DNA of 64,000 nt, from contig CM075760.1 of NCBI GenBank assembly GCA_037974335.1, positions 7,437,432 to 7,501,431 of the forward strand. The letters run 5' to 3'. The position numbers were made by a program, and so were the translations under genes. Within the stretch, counting starts at the first letter, position 1. Every line of letters starts with the position of its first letter. The notes under the pieces were generated by a model. The model saw only the letters and a program-made list of their open reading frames with translations. It was not told where the DNA came from and made no database searches. Source of the DNA: Prionace glauca (taxonomy: Eukaryota > Chordata > Chondrichthyes > Carcharhiniformes > Carcharhinidae). This document shows positions 1 through 10,894 of the stretch, piece by piece.

Positions 1-284
1 AATTGTCATCCTATCAAAGGCCTGTCCCGTAATGTTATGATTGAGATACACCTACAGATGTTGCCGTCTCTTCTATCCGCCTTATCTTCGGATAGTGTGA
101 TGTTTCTGAATCATGAATCTCCTGTGGAATGGAACCTATCTTCTGGCAGAGAAAAAGAAGGTCATAAATGTTCAGAAAGTTGATATTTATTTTCATCAAT
201 TGCCAAACATTTACAAAGATGCCCAATTGTGTTCATTAGTTATCATCCATTCATAAGCATTGATATGTTGATGTTTTAATTTAA

Positions 285-1010
285 GGGATATGGACGTTGC
301 TGGCCTAGTCAGTATTTGTTGCCTATTCCTCACTGCCTTTAGTAAACTGGTGGTAAGCTACCTTCTTGAATTGCTGCAGACCCTGTGGTGTAGATACCCA
401 TACGGTCCTGTTACACAGGGAGTTCTAGGATCTCGGTCCCGTGACAGTGATGGAAGGATGATATATTTCTACATCAGGTATATGACTGACTTGGAGGGGA
501 ATTTATAGGTGGTATTCCCTGGTAACTGTTACCCCTGTCCTTGCAGATGGCAACCCACCGTGTGGCTGCCTAAGGAGCCTTGGTGAGGTTCGGAAGTGAA
601 ACTTGTAGATGGTACATAATGATGCTCTGTGTGGTGGAGGGAGTGGGCATTTGGAAATGTTATTCCTGTCAAGCCGGCTGCTTTGGCCTGAATGGGATGA
701 AGATTTTTGAATGTTGTTTGAGCTGTACTTATTCAAGTAAGTGGAGACAACTCTTTTTGTCTCCTAACATGTGTCGTGCAGCTGGCGCACAGGTTTGGGG
801 AGTTAGGAGGCGGGTTACTCACAGCAGGCTGAGTTGATATTCCAGCTGGAGCATGTATATACCCAGCTAACACAGCGATTAGACAATGGTAACCTCGAAG
901 ATGTTGATAGTTGTTGATTCAGTGTTGCAATATCATTGAGTGACAAGGGGCAACGGTTAGATTCCCCCTTTTTGGAGGTGATCATCGCCTGACGCCAATA
1001 TTACCAATAA
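285..1010 (-). mobile_element. LINE reverse-transcriptase 3' fragment, degenerate
   Basis: This matches a very common shark interspersed repeat whose reverse strand encodes the end of a LINE reverse transcriptase. The recognisable plus-strand landmarks are a 'ctggtggtaagc' block, a 'ttgctgcag' block and a late 'ttaggaggcgggttactcac' block in the expected order. Many stops interrupt the reverse frame, so it is old. Related fragments lie at about 8915-9165 and 19065-19480. The clade (CR1/L2/Rex-like) was not resolved. Confidence 0.55.
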
Positions 1011-1099
1011 TTGTCCATTCACAAAAATAAATAGGAAAAATTCACAAAAGTAAATAAATAAAAAATAAATAAATTCTCAAAAATAAATAATAGTAGGAG

Positions 1100-1660
1100 G
1101 CATTACTATTTAAAGGGCGAAAAGCTGCAGCATGCTACGGAGCAGAGGGACCAGGGGGTCCTTGTGCATGAGTCGCAAAAACCCAGTCTGCAGGTGAGGC
1201 AGGTGGTCAGGAAGGCAAATGGGATGTTGGCCTTCATAGCGAGGGGGATAGAATATAAAAGAAGGGGGGTCTTGCTGCAATTGTATAGGGTACTGGTGAG
1301 GCCGCAGCTGGAGTACTGTGTGCAGTTTTGGTCGCTGCACTTGTGCAAGGATATTTTGGCCTTGGAGGGAGTGCAGAGGAGGTTCACTAGGCTGATACCA
1401 GAGATGAGGGGGTTGGACTATGAAGAGAGGCTGAATAGACTGGGTTTGTACTCATTGGAGTTTAGAAGGATGAGGGGGGATCTTACAGAGACGTATGAGA
1501 TAATGAAAGGGATGGATAGGGGAGAAGTAGAGAGATTCTTCCCGCTCAAAAAGGACAGCAGGACTAGAGGGCACAGCCTCAAGATAAGGAGGGGGCGGCA
1601 GTTTAGAATGGAGTTGAGGAAGAACTTCTTCACTCAAAGGGTGGTGAATCTCTGGAATTA
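1100..1660 (+). mobile_element. CR1-type LINE, reverse-transcriptase C-terminal fragment
   Basis: The frame from 1164 to 1660 reads through the thumb and C-terminal part of a CR1 reverse transcriptase. Signatures include VQRRFTRLIPEMRGLDYEER, LGLYSLEFRRMRGDL and FFTQRVVNLWN. The element is truncated at both ends: the usual 3' tail is missing and the sequence passes directly into SINE-like sequence at about 1660. It is a relic, not a host gene. Confidence 0.85.
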
Positions 1661-1664
1661 AATT

Positions 1665-1850
1665 GAATTAAATTGAGATTAAATCCGACCATGGCAGCTG
1701 GTGGAATTTGAATTCAATCAATAAATCTTGATTCATACTGATAGCGACGAGATAACCCTCTGATTCCCCAATGAAGGACATCTGCCATCCCTACTTGGCC
1801 TCAGCAAGGTGTATCTCAAAATGGACCGCCATATATATAACTGGGCAATA
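1665..1850 (+). mobile_element. tRNA-derived SINE fragment (type 2), partial
   Basis: The body resembles the abundant shark SINE whose middle reads 'ggtggaatttgaattcaat...aaatct' followed by 'ccccaatg...gaaatctgccatcc'. The tRNA-like head is missing. A matching fragment sits at about 10895-11080 in copy B, so this insertion predates the duplication. Confidence 0.6.
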
Positions 1851-3224
1851 CCACACCACTCAGCTGAAAAGGAATTAAATACCGGAAATAAATGTTGTTC
1901 TTTCCAGGGACCCCCACGTCCCGTGGAAGAATAAAGTGAAATAAAACACCAGCCTACATATTTATGCAGTATAAGACATATCACCTCTCTGAATCAACTC
2001 TCACAATCTGCCTGTATTTATTTCTATCCATCCATCACAGTGTATTGTTGGGTTGGAGAGATCATCATTGTTACTAACAAGGTGCCAGAGAATCTGGGTA
2101 GCTTTTTTTTCCAATGAAATGGGAAGCATTTATGTAGGTTTACAGCTTTAAAAAATAATAATTAAGTTGCCTCGAGTTGTTGCTGGGCAGATTTGTTTAT
2201 AAATAGGCTCTATTGACAATGCTAAGAGTTTGAAGTTGGCTTGCAGCCAACTGTTCAGTACTGAGGAAACAGATCTTTGACTTACTGAACAAACACCGTC
2301 AGATGCTTCCTGTAAATATCTTCGGGCAGTTGGCAGCAGGTTGGACTGCTGCCAAATACTGCGTGGGACAGATTAACGCGAATATGTAAGGATAAAATGG
2401 GACTTATCCAGTTATACAATAAATGCTTGATTCCCATAATAAAGACAGGTTTTTAAATGGTATTTCTTCCAAGCAAATATTTTAAAGGGCTGCACTGTGA
2501 TTAAACAGTATAGGGAACGAGGAAATTGGCCAGATGCTATTTCATTTGTCTATCTTCCAAATAAATGTCCTTCCAACAATTAAAGTTACTTTGTGAGTAA
2601 CTTCATGACGTGGAAGAAAGAGATTTTGACCTCCCCACCCCCAAAGTCCAATGAGATCAGTGCAATGGCCCCAAAATGAAAATAATTAAAAGTAAAATAA
2701 AATCATGCAATTGTCTTGAAAAGCGCGGATACCTGGAATATTCTAAGCGTTCTGCACCTCTTTAAAAAGACAACCTCTCTTATCCCTGATCAGCACCATG
2801 TTCTGTTGTCCAGCACAATCTGATTTCGATTATTTAACAGTCGCTCTCATAGCTGCCAATGAGTGAAGAAACGGCCTGGTTTAGTGGAAGACAAAACATT
2901 TATTTTTGTGATATTGTGCAATATGCCACAAAGTCCTAATATCCTGAGTTCCCACTACCAGTGAATGTTCGACAGCCGGTGGCCAATAAAATGAGCAGCA
3001 ATGATTTGGATGTTGACAAAGAGCTTTCCTGATCACCGTGTCCATTCGGATTCTATCAATTCTCTGTCAAAGGTTGATGTCGATGTCATGTTTCCCTGTC
3101 AATTCAATTAATTATAAGTCCACCAATTTTCTTTCAGTGTTAATTTTCACGGGGTAAAGGAGCCGTTGGGGAAATCTAACGTGTAATATTGCATCACATG
3201 AGGATTGTCCTTTTTGAATTAATT

Positions 3225-3540
3225 TGTGGATGGCACGGTGGCATATATGTTAGGGTTTCTGCCTCAAAGCGCCAGGGACCCGGGTTCAACTCCCAGTTTG
3301 GGTCTGTCTGTGTGGAGTCTGCATATTCTCCAATTGCTTGCTCATTTACTCACATTGTTCAAGGATATGCCGCTTAGGTTGATCCACGATGATGAATTGT
3401 CCAATCGTGTCAAGAGAATTAGCAGGGAATATACGTGGGGTGATGGGGATAGACTGAGGTGGGAATGTTGCGGGTTTGGGCCTGATAGACCAAAAGGCCT
3501 TCTTCTGCTTTGTAATGATTCTATGGACATGGGCACCTTT
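3225..3540 (+). mobile_element. tRNA-derived SINE (type 1) in copy A
   Basis: A tRNA-like head (box A-like 'tggcacggtggcatat', box B-like 'gggttcaactcccag') is followed by the body typical of shark SINEs ('gtgtggagtctgcatattctcc') and a tail ending in 'ttctgctttgtaatgattctatgg'. It interrupts the duplicated VH-upstream block and is absent from copy B. Confidence 0.75.
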
Positions 3541-3554
3541 GACTGATCAGAATT

Positions 3555-3865
3555 TATTGCCTACTTCTTGTCCGAGGGCAGTGAGAGCCAATCACATTGC
3601 TGTGGTTCTTGGGTCACACATAGGCCAGACCAGGCAAGGACGGCAGATTCCCTTCTCTAAAATACATTAGTGAAGCAGGTAGGGTTTTACACAATCGACA
3701 ATGATATCATGACCATAAGTGGATTCTTATTTCCAGATGCTTTTTTTTACTGAATTTAAATCCCACCATCTGTGGTGGTGGGATTCGAAGTCGGGTCCTG
3801 AGAACATTAGTTAAGTTTGTGCATTAATTGCCTCGCGATAACATGACGCCATTTCTTCCCTCCTT
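3555..3865 (-). mobile_element. tRNA-derived SINE (type 2), reverse
   Basis: Reading the minus strand gives a degenerate tRNA-like head with box B-like 'tcgaatcccacca', then the body with 'atgtgtgacccaagaacc' and 'caatgtgattggctct'. It is also absent from copy B and abuts the preceding SINE. Confidence 0.65.
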
Positions 3866-4157
3866 TTTGTATCCAGTCCCAAATTACAGTGACAGCTACC
3901 CACACCTGAAATAAAATTATTCCAGCAATTAGTTACATAAATCGATAATAATTCTTCAAATGGATTATATTTTTGCTGCAATGTGCAAATCAGACTGACG
4001 GTTTTACCCAGATAAGGTCATGTCATCTTCTTTATGTCTATTCTCTTGTGAAGGGGGGTAGAGAATTAAGGGACTTGATTTACAATCAAAGTGTTTTTTT
4101 CTCTATAACAGAGGCTCAAATATAATTTCACCTTTTGGAGTGGCAGAGACGTTCCAA

Positions 4158-4702
4158 TGGATCTCACTCTTTCTGCCTCAGTGTTAGGCTGCCTGTTGAA
4201 TATTCCAGTGTCAGCAATAAATTCACTGGGAATAATTCTCGGTGTTTTTTGATATATTTTATTTGATTTATTATTACCATTCATATTAGTACAGAGTCTT
4301 GCGCACTATACAGACAGAGCATACCGTGCTTGGAGAAGGAAGGGAGAGAGTGAAGAATATTATGTTGCAGTCATAGCTCGGGTCTAGAAAAATATCAATT
4401 TAATGCGAGGTAGATCCATTCAAAAATCTGATTGCAGCTGTAAAGAAATTGTTTCTGAGTCGGTTTGTAGTGTCTTCAGACTTTGTTTTTTACCTAGTTC
4501 CCGATGGAAAAAGGTGAGAGAGTGTGTCCGGGGTGAGTTGCGTTTTCTTTTCATAGCTTTTGTTTAAAGTGTCGAATCGGAGGTTGTGTTGACTCAGCCA
4601 GAGGCAGAAACCGGGCATCCCTGAGGCTCCCTGAGACTGAGCTGTAAAGACAAAGTGTTCAATATGGGCAGCAACTGGATGGTCTGGGTCCGACCCGTCC
4701 CT
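4158..4702 (+). pseudogene. VH pseudogene (promoterless, leaderless, truncated in FR2)
   Basis: Bases 4158-4262 match the VH leader intron of the intact gene (13133-13243). Bases 4569-4702 match the start of the V exon: QPEAET of framework 1, a Cys at the framework 1 position, then a CDR1/FR2-like stretch reading NMGSNWMVWVR. The leader exon and promoter are missing. About 306 bases of unrelated repeat (4263-4568) replace the splice-acceptor junction. There is an in-frame TGA at 4622-4624, and similarity stops within FR2, with no CDR2, FR3 or RSS. This is the remnant of a second IgH cluster or of a tandem VH. It cannot be expressed as a V domain. Confidence 0.85.
4263..4568. repeat. Unclassified insertion inside the VH pseudogene
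   Basis: This block has no counterpart in the intact VH gene and separates the leader intron from framework 1. A core of 'ttgtttctgagtcggtttg' followed by 'cccgatgg...gagagtgtgtccggggtg' resembles a dispersed repeat seen in fish and shark genomes. I cannot assign a family. Confidence 0.5.
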
Positions 4703-4749
4703 AATAGTGTTTATAGTCTCTCCTTCAGTATGATAGTCTTGGATCAATC

Positions 4750-5665
4750 CACAATTCCTCCGCCCCAGAGATTCAGAATCAATTTATTCCACCCAAAGAC
4801 GCTTAAAACAACGTAAAGAGAAAATGCTGGACAGTCTCAGGACATCTGGACTCGAAACGTCAACTGTTCCCTCTCCTTACAAATATTGCCAGGCCTGCTG
4901 AGATTTTCCAGCATTTTCTCTTTGGGTTTGAATTCCAGAATCCACAGAATTGTTTTTATACTTGAAACAACATATTCTCTTTGCAAATAACTATAAACCG
5001 AGTATCTTTCCCCTGTCTGTCCTACACAGACTCCAGTTCCATGTGATGAAAATAAGCCTTCACCATCACTGAAATATCCGAGAAATCCACCCAGTTGTAT
5101 TAAAGCGGCAGTGGAAAGTCACCCATCCAGAGGGCAGGTTTCAGCAAGATGGTTCACAGCCATCAATTAATGTTAGCTTTGTCAGTGACGCTCGCATCCA
5201 GAGATTCAATAAAATCAGTGCAAATTGCTGCAGATTCCGGAAATCTAAAAACTAAAACAGCAACAGTGCTACTCAACATCTCAATGGGCATCATCAGAGA
5301 GAGAGAGAACCAGATTCGTATTTAACATCAATGCCAGGATGTAAAATCTCTTGATATAATTATGAAGAGCAAGTCTGTTCTGTCCAATATCCTACCCAAA
5401 TCCTCATTTGTCAAATAAAATCGCAAATTTGTTGGCCATTTATCACCTCTGGGTGTGTGTGAGTTTCTGGTACGCAACTTACCTGGTTAGTTGCAATATG
5501 AGAACAGTGACTAAATACAGCGAAGGTACATCAGTGAGTTTTAAGAACTTTGGGACGACATGAGGTCGGGTAAAATGTTCTATACATTCAAATTCCCCCA
5601 TAATTTGTAATACTTTGGAATCGCTGAGATTAATGTGAATATAATCACTGCTCTGCCTGATCATA
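4750..5665. other. Non-coding, two short repeat scraps
   Basis: I see no gene. Bases 4815-4925 are flanked by inverted copies of 'gagaaaatgctgga'. Bases 5215-5330 resemble a dispersed element beginning 'ttgctgcagattccgga', a relative of which lies at 9195-9310. The rest is AT-rich sequence without recognisable features. Confidence 0.4.
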
Positions 5666-5667
5666 GA

Positions 5668-6130
5668 AGCATAAAATCATAGAATCCCTACAGTTCAACA
5701 TGGTCATTCGGTCCAATAACTCTGCAGCGGGCTCTCCAGCACAGCATCCTACGTAGGCAAGCTTTCATCCGATCCCGGCAACCACACATATTCACAGGCT
5801 AATCGCCCGAACCTACACATTATTGGACACTAACAGGAAATTTAGCATAGACAATTTACATTGGGCCTGGGAAGGATGCTCTGCCGGATAGCAGACTTGA
5901 TGAACCGAATGGTCTCCTTCTGCACTGTAGGGATTCTATGATTCTACTTTGCACATCATTGGGCGCGAAGGGGCAATTTATCATAGCCAATCCACCTAAC
6001 CTGCACATCCTGGGACTGTGGAAGGAAACTGGAGCACTCGGAGGGAACCCACATGGATATGGATAGAATGTGAAAACCACACACAGTCACCCAATGTTAG
6101 AATCGAACCCGCTTCCCTGTCGCCTGTGAG
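5668..6130 (-). mobile_element. tRNA-derived SINE (type 1), interrupted by another repeat
   Basis: The minus strand reads a SINE body and tRNA-like head (box B complement at 'aatcgaacccgc', about 6102). It is split by about 90 bases (roughly 5865-5955) reading the opposite way, with the tail block 'tggtctccttctgcactgtagg' and 'gattctatgattcta'. This is a nested insertion of related SINEs. Confidence 0.65.
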
Positions 6131-6895
6131 GGAGCAAAAATAATTGTATCTCTTAGTGATAACCACATTTTTTATTCTTCCCTCGTGTGAGTGTGATCAC
6201 TATTTGTGAAGGAATATTTCAGACATCAGATCTGTTTTTTTATTTAACTTGTCGAGTTTAAACAGATTAAATCCTGAATCAGATTATCATTCAGTGGAAT
6301 ATCAGCCTATTCACAGATACTTTATTAATTGTGACATCAGAACTTTCAGAACTAATTCTGAAATGAAATGTCTTATTTTATTTTAGTTAAGTACAGCCGG
6401 AGTTATGAATGTTCAAAAAGTTTTATTCATATTGAACCAACTGTTAAAATTCTTAAAATAAATCGCTATTTTGAGTTGAAACTGATCAATAAGTGACGGT
6501 TTATCTGTTTTTTCTGTCATGAACATTTCATTGTAAACAGTGAGGTATTTATGTAAATAAATACAAGAATAGTAATTCCAAATGAGATTGCTGACTGACA
6601 AAAACACAACAAACATTTCCCCACCAACACAGAGCAGAAATAGAGACAACCATGCAAATCAATCAACGGCTTCCAGTAATGGTTGTTTTTCAACATTATT
6701 TATTCATCAGTTATATGAGGAAAAACATTATGATGATATCTATGTTCAGAAATAGGAAATAATCCCTCTGATCCCAAAATGTAATGACACAGAAAACACA
6801 GAACATCTCCTGTGTTTCATCTCTGTCTCTGTCTTTCTCCTGTCTGGTTCTGCGTCTTGTCTCTCCACGATGGTTCATCGTCTTCACTCCACAGC
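6130..6895. other. AT-rich non-coding, nothing recognised
   Basis: The sequence is AT-rich with frequent stops in all frames. A perfect octamer ATGCAAAT occurs at 6652-6659, but no V segment, TATA box or leader follows it. Confidence 0.4.
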
Positions 6896-7005
6896 AAAAG
6901 AACATAAGAACGTAAGAAATGGGAGCAGGAGTAGGCCATCTAGCCCCTCGAGCCTGCCCCGGGCTCGATAAAATCAATGTTTGCCCAATGTATTCTCTCA
7001 GCCAC
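6896..7005 (-). mobile_element. CR1 3' end, short fragment
   Basis: The block 'agaacataagaacgtaagaa' followed by 'gagcaggagtaggccatct' is the reverse complement of the CR1 3' tail that ends the longer copies at 9855 and 53939. Confidence 0.7.
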
Positions 7006-7009
7006 AGGT

Positions 7010-8080
7010 ACAGGTTTCTAAAAGAATATAATTCAATAAATTGGAATCCATGACTGAGATTTACTCTAAAAGATCTCTTGAGAAATCAATGATCTTGAAA
7101 TGCTTGAAACATTTTCTTCTGCACCTAACCTCGGTTCCACCTGGTGATAAGGATTCAATGTGGAATCTTTCTCTATATTTAGCCGGTATTGTCCCTGTCC
7201 TTGGAGTATTTGACTGGACAGAGTAGAGGAATATTTACTCTGCGTCTGAACTCATTGTTCCTGGTTTATGAATGGTTGATATATCTTTGTCAGGGAAGAT
7301 TTAATCCGTATCTAATCTCTGCTTTTCCAAACCTGGATGTGTTTTGTGGAACTGTGTGGACGGCTCTTTCTCCTATACCTAACACTAATTTAAACCTGCC
7401 TCTTGGATCTCTGAAGGAAGTGTGCAGGAGAGTTTTTACATAGAAGAGTGTCCATGCTCTTTCTGCCTCAATTTTGTTTGAACAGATTTATAGACGGAGT
7501 TTCACTCTGTTTATAGACAGTATAATGTTGTAAGAACGTTTGAATTGGATAGTTTAGAGGGAGATTCTCTTTGCATCTCACTCATGCTATTCCTGATTTA
7601 GGAGTTATTAATTTGCCAGTACAGAGGGGACTTTGCATTCTGCAGCGAACCCCATGTTACTCCTGTCCTGTAAGATTTTGATGGGAGAGTCGGCCGTCTT
7701 TACAAATTTCATGGGGGATTGAACCAGTATCTTTATATTACAGTAAATTTACCCTGTGTCAGCTCGTATTATGAGCCATGCCTTCGTTTATTTTCCACTG
7801 GACCCTAATTCATTCTATCTTGCATGTAGAATGTTATGTTGTCTGTCTTTGCACATAGTAAATTGGATATATTATCTGTCTGTACTAAATTAGACGCTGT
7901 CCCTGCTTATATTGTATGTCACTATGTTTCTGTTTATATTAAACGAGACATTGTCTCTGTTTATATTAATTTAGATCTCTCTCTGTTTGTATAAAAGTCG
8001 ATGCAATCTTATTTCTGCAATTGTCCATATCCACGTTTATATTGTATTAGACATGGTCTCAGTTTTTACTGCACTGGTCA
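7010..8080. repeat. Degenerate T-rich minisatellite tract
   Basis: Loose repeats of a 'tctgtttatatta...' type unit, roughly 25-35 bases long, are clearest at 7840-8060. The 7170-7700 part shows longer, more diverged 'ctgtcct...ttactctgc' units. No gene is seen. The tract ends before unremarkable sequence to 8910. Confidence 0.5.
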
Positions 8081-8910
8081 ATGCCAGTAATGATTAAAGT
8101 GGCTGGGAGAACACAATTCTCTGCATCCTTCTGCAAGGACAAACCGTGTGAGGTTTTGGACACTGGAAAAGAAATCTGAAATCTACTTTAGCTGGCTGCA
8201 GTGAAAGTGGATATCAAGTCCTGTGTAGCATTCACTGTCAATGAAGAACAAAAAAACAAAGAAAATTACAGCACAATAAAATACTGGTGATCCAATACTG
8301 CCCGTTTCTGGATCTTGCCTGATAACAATCTTTTTTATCCCAACATATTATCTCTTCTTCTCACAAAACCGTGAAGTAAAACAAACCTAATTCAAAGAGA
8401 GGCATAGTTAGTGCAGGAACAAAATTGCCACAGTGAAATATATATCGGGTGAGTATCAAATATTACATAACCAGAGAGAATGCCGTGTGCAATGTAAACT
8501 GAGCTCTGGTCTAGCAGAGTATTAACAGAGCCAGGCTGTATTTTAATATAAACAGGGGCCTGGTTCAAGAAAATAGTAATGTGTTAGTGCCGAGTGCCAT
8601 GTGGGGATGGTCAAATGCCAAATTCCAATCAGACCCATATCCCGTGAAAGAAACAGTTTTAAAAATAACATTGTCAAGGAGAATAAAACTGAGGCAGTAT
8701 CTCGCACAGTTTTACTGATATAGGAACTTCTTAGACATGAACTGAGACAGTGCTGAGTAATTAATGATACGAATAAGGAGAATATAAAAAAAAGTTCAGA
8801 AAAATCGTAATTATTTTCACCAATTACCATCCATTTGCAATTTAATAATTTCATTCACCAGATCTCATTCATATATAATGAGGAATATATTTACAATTAC
8901 TCTGTGATAA
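8080..8910. other. Non-coding, nothing recognised
   Basis: AT-rich sequence with no splice-linked ORF, RNA gene or recognised repeat. Confidence 0.35.
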
Positions 8911-8914
8911 GAAA

Positions 8915-9165
8915 GCGACGTTGCCTCGGCCCCCATTTATTCCCCATTGCTAATTGCATTCAGTAAGCTGGTGGTGAACCGCCTTATTCGATTGCTGCAG
9001 AACCTGCAGTGTAGGTACACCGACCGTGCTCTTAGGGAGGGTGTTCCTGGACTCCGACGCAGCGTAAGTAAAGGAGTGGTCCAAGTGATGTTTGTGAGTG
9101 TCTTGGAGAGGAATTTTCAGGCGAGGTTGTTCCAATTCCCCAGTTACCATCAATTCATACAGATA
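8915..9165 (-). mobile_element. LINE reverse-transcriptase fragment
   Basis: It belongs to the same family as 285-1010: 'agtaagctggtggtgaaccgcc' is recognisable followed by the 'ttgctgcag' block. It is short and degenerate. Confidence 0.55.
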
Positions 9166-9194
9166 AACAATTAGTTCACCAATTATGTTCATCA

Positions 9195-9315
9195 GTTTGA
9201 TAAAAGCAAAATACTGCAGATTCTGGAAACTGAAACAAAAATAATGAATGCTGGAAAAACTCAACGGGTCTGATAGCATGTGTGGAGAGAGAATAGAGCC
9301 AACGTTTCGAGTCAG
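9195..9315 (+). repeat. Dispersed repeat fragment
   Basis: A block beginning 'atactgcagattctgga' and ending near 'aacgtttcgagtcag' occurs widely in shark DNA. Reversed or partial relatives are at 4815-4925 and 50150-50200. The family is not assigned. Confidence 0.5.
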
Positions 9316-9573
9316 TGTGGTGTTTTATGTTATTTGTAGGAAATTGAAGAGAGTGATGACATTGAGAAATGATGTGGGTGGATAGGGATTAGGATTTTTT
9401 TAGGATATAGTTCGTGATTGAGATGTTGATTAGTTTAGGATGAAGAAATTTGTTATGATATTTGGGATCACTCTGTGAATTGATGCAGCTTGTTTGTGTG
9501 TCTCGAAATAGTATCTATTATTTCTGTTATTCCCATCTCACAGGAAATTTATGCAACTTCCCTGACAATAGCG

Positions 9574-9759
9574 TGCAGAACTTTCAGAATATGCCAGGAA
9601 TCCCCGGTGTTCATGTCAGTTTTATGATGTTGTTTTAATATTATTTCATGTAATTGCACCGATTTTACTTCACTGGGGAACTGGGCCCACCAACATCTCT
9701 CTCTCTCTCGCATTTCATGAAGTGATTAATAAACAGACTTTAATTATTGGAATGAAATT
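9574..9759 (+). repeat. Inverted repeat, left arm
   Basis: This is the reverse complement of 11827-12008 over about 185 bases, with only three substitutions and one small change in a CT run visible by eye. The right arm is part of the VH-upstream region, so this arm is an inverted copy of that region. Similarity stops sharply at both ends. Confidence 0.95.
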
Positions 9760-9857
9760 CAAAGTGATGATATAAATGAAACAACCTGTACTTCATGTGA
9801 AGTTACTGAATCTTTAAATTCCGATTCAGTATTACATTGTTTTGGGAAATAATGTGA

Positions 9858-10315
9858 CATAAGAACATAAGAAATAGGAGCAGGTGTAGGCCATCTGGCC
9901 CTTCGAGCCTGCCCCACCATTCAATAAGATCATGGCTGATCTGTTGTGGCTCAGTTCCACATTCCCGCCCTCTCCCCATAACTCTTAATTCCCTCTCTTA
10001 TCAAAAACCCATTAACCCGCGTCTTAAAAATATTTAGCGATGCAGCCTCCACCACTTCAACAGGCAGAGAATTCCAGAGATTCACCACCCTCTGAGTGAA
10101 GAAGTTCCTCCTCAACTCCGTTCTAAACCGCCCCCCCCCCCTTTATCTTGAGGCTGTGCCCCCTAGTCCTATTATCCTTTCTGAGCAGGAAGAGTCTCTC
10201 CACCTCTATCCTATCCATCCCATTCATCATCTTATAAGTCTCAATGCGATCTCCCCTCATTCTTCTAAACTCCAACGAGTACAAGCCTAGTACAAGCCTA
10301 CAAGTGACACTTGTA
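9858..10315 (-). mobile_element. CR1 LINE 3' portion
   Basis: The minus strand encodes the CR1 C-terminus (FFTQRVVNLWNSLPV-like) and ends in the tail at about 9860 ('gacataagaacataagaaa'). It is truncated at about 10290 within the RT thumb region. It is close in sequence to the copies at 51006 and 53939. Confidence 0.85.
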
Positions 10316-10890
10316 GTTTTCCAGTAAGTTTCACAAATATTTCTGTTGCCACCTTATTTACTTTTCACCCTGTTGCCTTCACTAATTTGGGTGTGGGTGT
10401 GTTGATTAATTTGTTGTATATGAAAGAGCCAGTATTTTATATAGTACAATCATTCCTCCTCAACCAAATCACGCTCTCTCTTTCTGTCCTGGATATGAAG
10501 ATTCAGCATCAGCAGAGAAATGAACCATCCGAACTGCAGGAAAATCTCCCCCTACTCTTCAAGAAGATCAGCTTGCTAACTCCCGAGAAACTCGGAATGT
10601 ATTTCACCCAGACACTCTGGAAGGATTGAAGGTATTAGATGGGCACACATTGAATAAAGGAGTTGTTTCAATTTATGAAGTAGTCAAACACAAATATGGA
10701 AATATAGAACAACATCATTCAGCACTATTTATCAATGAATCCACCAGTCCGTTCACTAATTCCTCAATCAAAATATTCAGGCATCCAACAGTCATTCATC
10801 CATCAGTCATTCAAATGCCATTCATTCCTGTGTCAACACAGTCATACATTTATTGTTTGTGTAGATGGTGACATCAATTATTTTAATTGA
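10315..10890. other. Non-coding, nothing recognised
   Basis: Short open frames here have no recognisable domains or splice context. Confidence 0.35.
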
Positions 10891-10894
10891 TCCA

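Larger units (their letters stand above)
1660..4702 (+). repeat. Decayed duplicate of the VH upstream region (copy A)
   Basis: This block aligns by eye, in the same order and orientation, with 10895-13395 (copy B), which leads into the intact VH gene. Shared landmarks include 'ctctgattccccaatg' (about 1757 and 11018), 'agttggcttg' followed by a diagnostic 140-base block (about 2233 and 11499), 'gatattgtgcaat' (about 2910 and 12174) and the VH intron and framework 1. SINEs at 3225-3865 were inserted only in copy A. The promoter and leader interval of copy B (about 12605-13130) is missing from copy A. Between landmarks I see no other genes. The offset is about 9.2 kb upstream of the SINEs and about 8.7 kb at framework 1. 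Confidence 0.85.

Noticed and set aside
4490-4747. 85-codon minus-strand frame
   Set aside because: Antisense shadow of the VH pseudogene framework and the inserted repeat.
6652-6659. Perfect octamer ATGCAAAT as a possible V promoter element
   Set aside because: No TATA box, leader or V exon follows within several hundred bases. An 8-base match is expected several times by chance in AT-rich sequence of this length.
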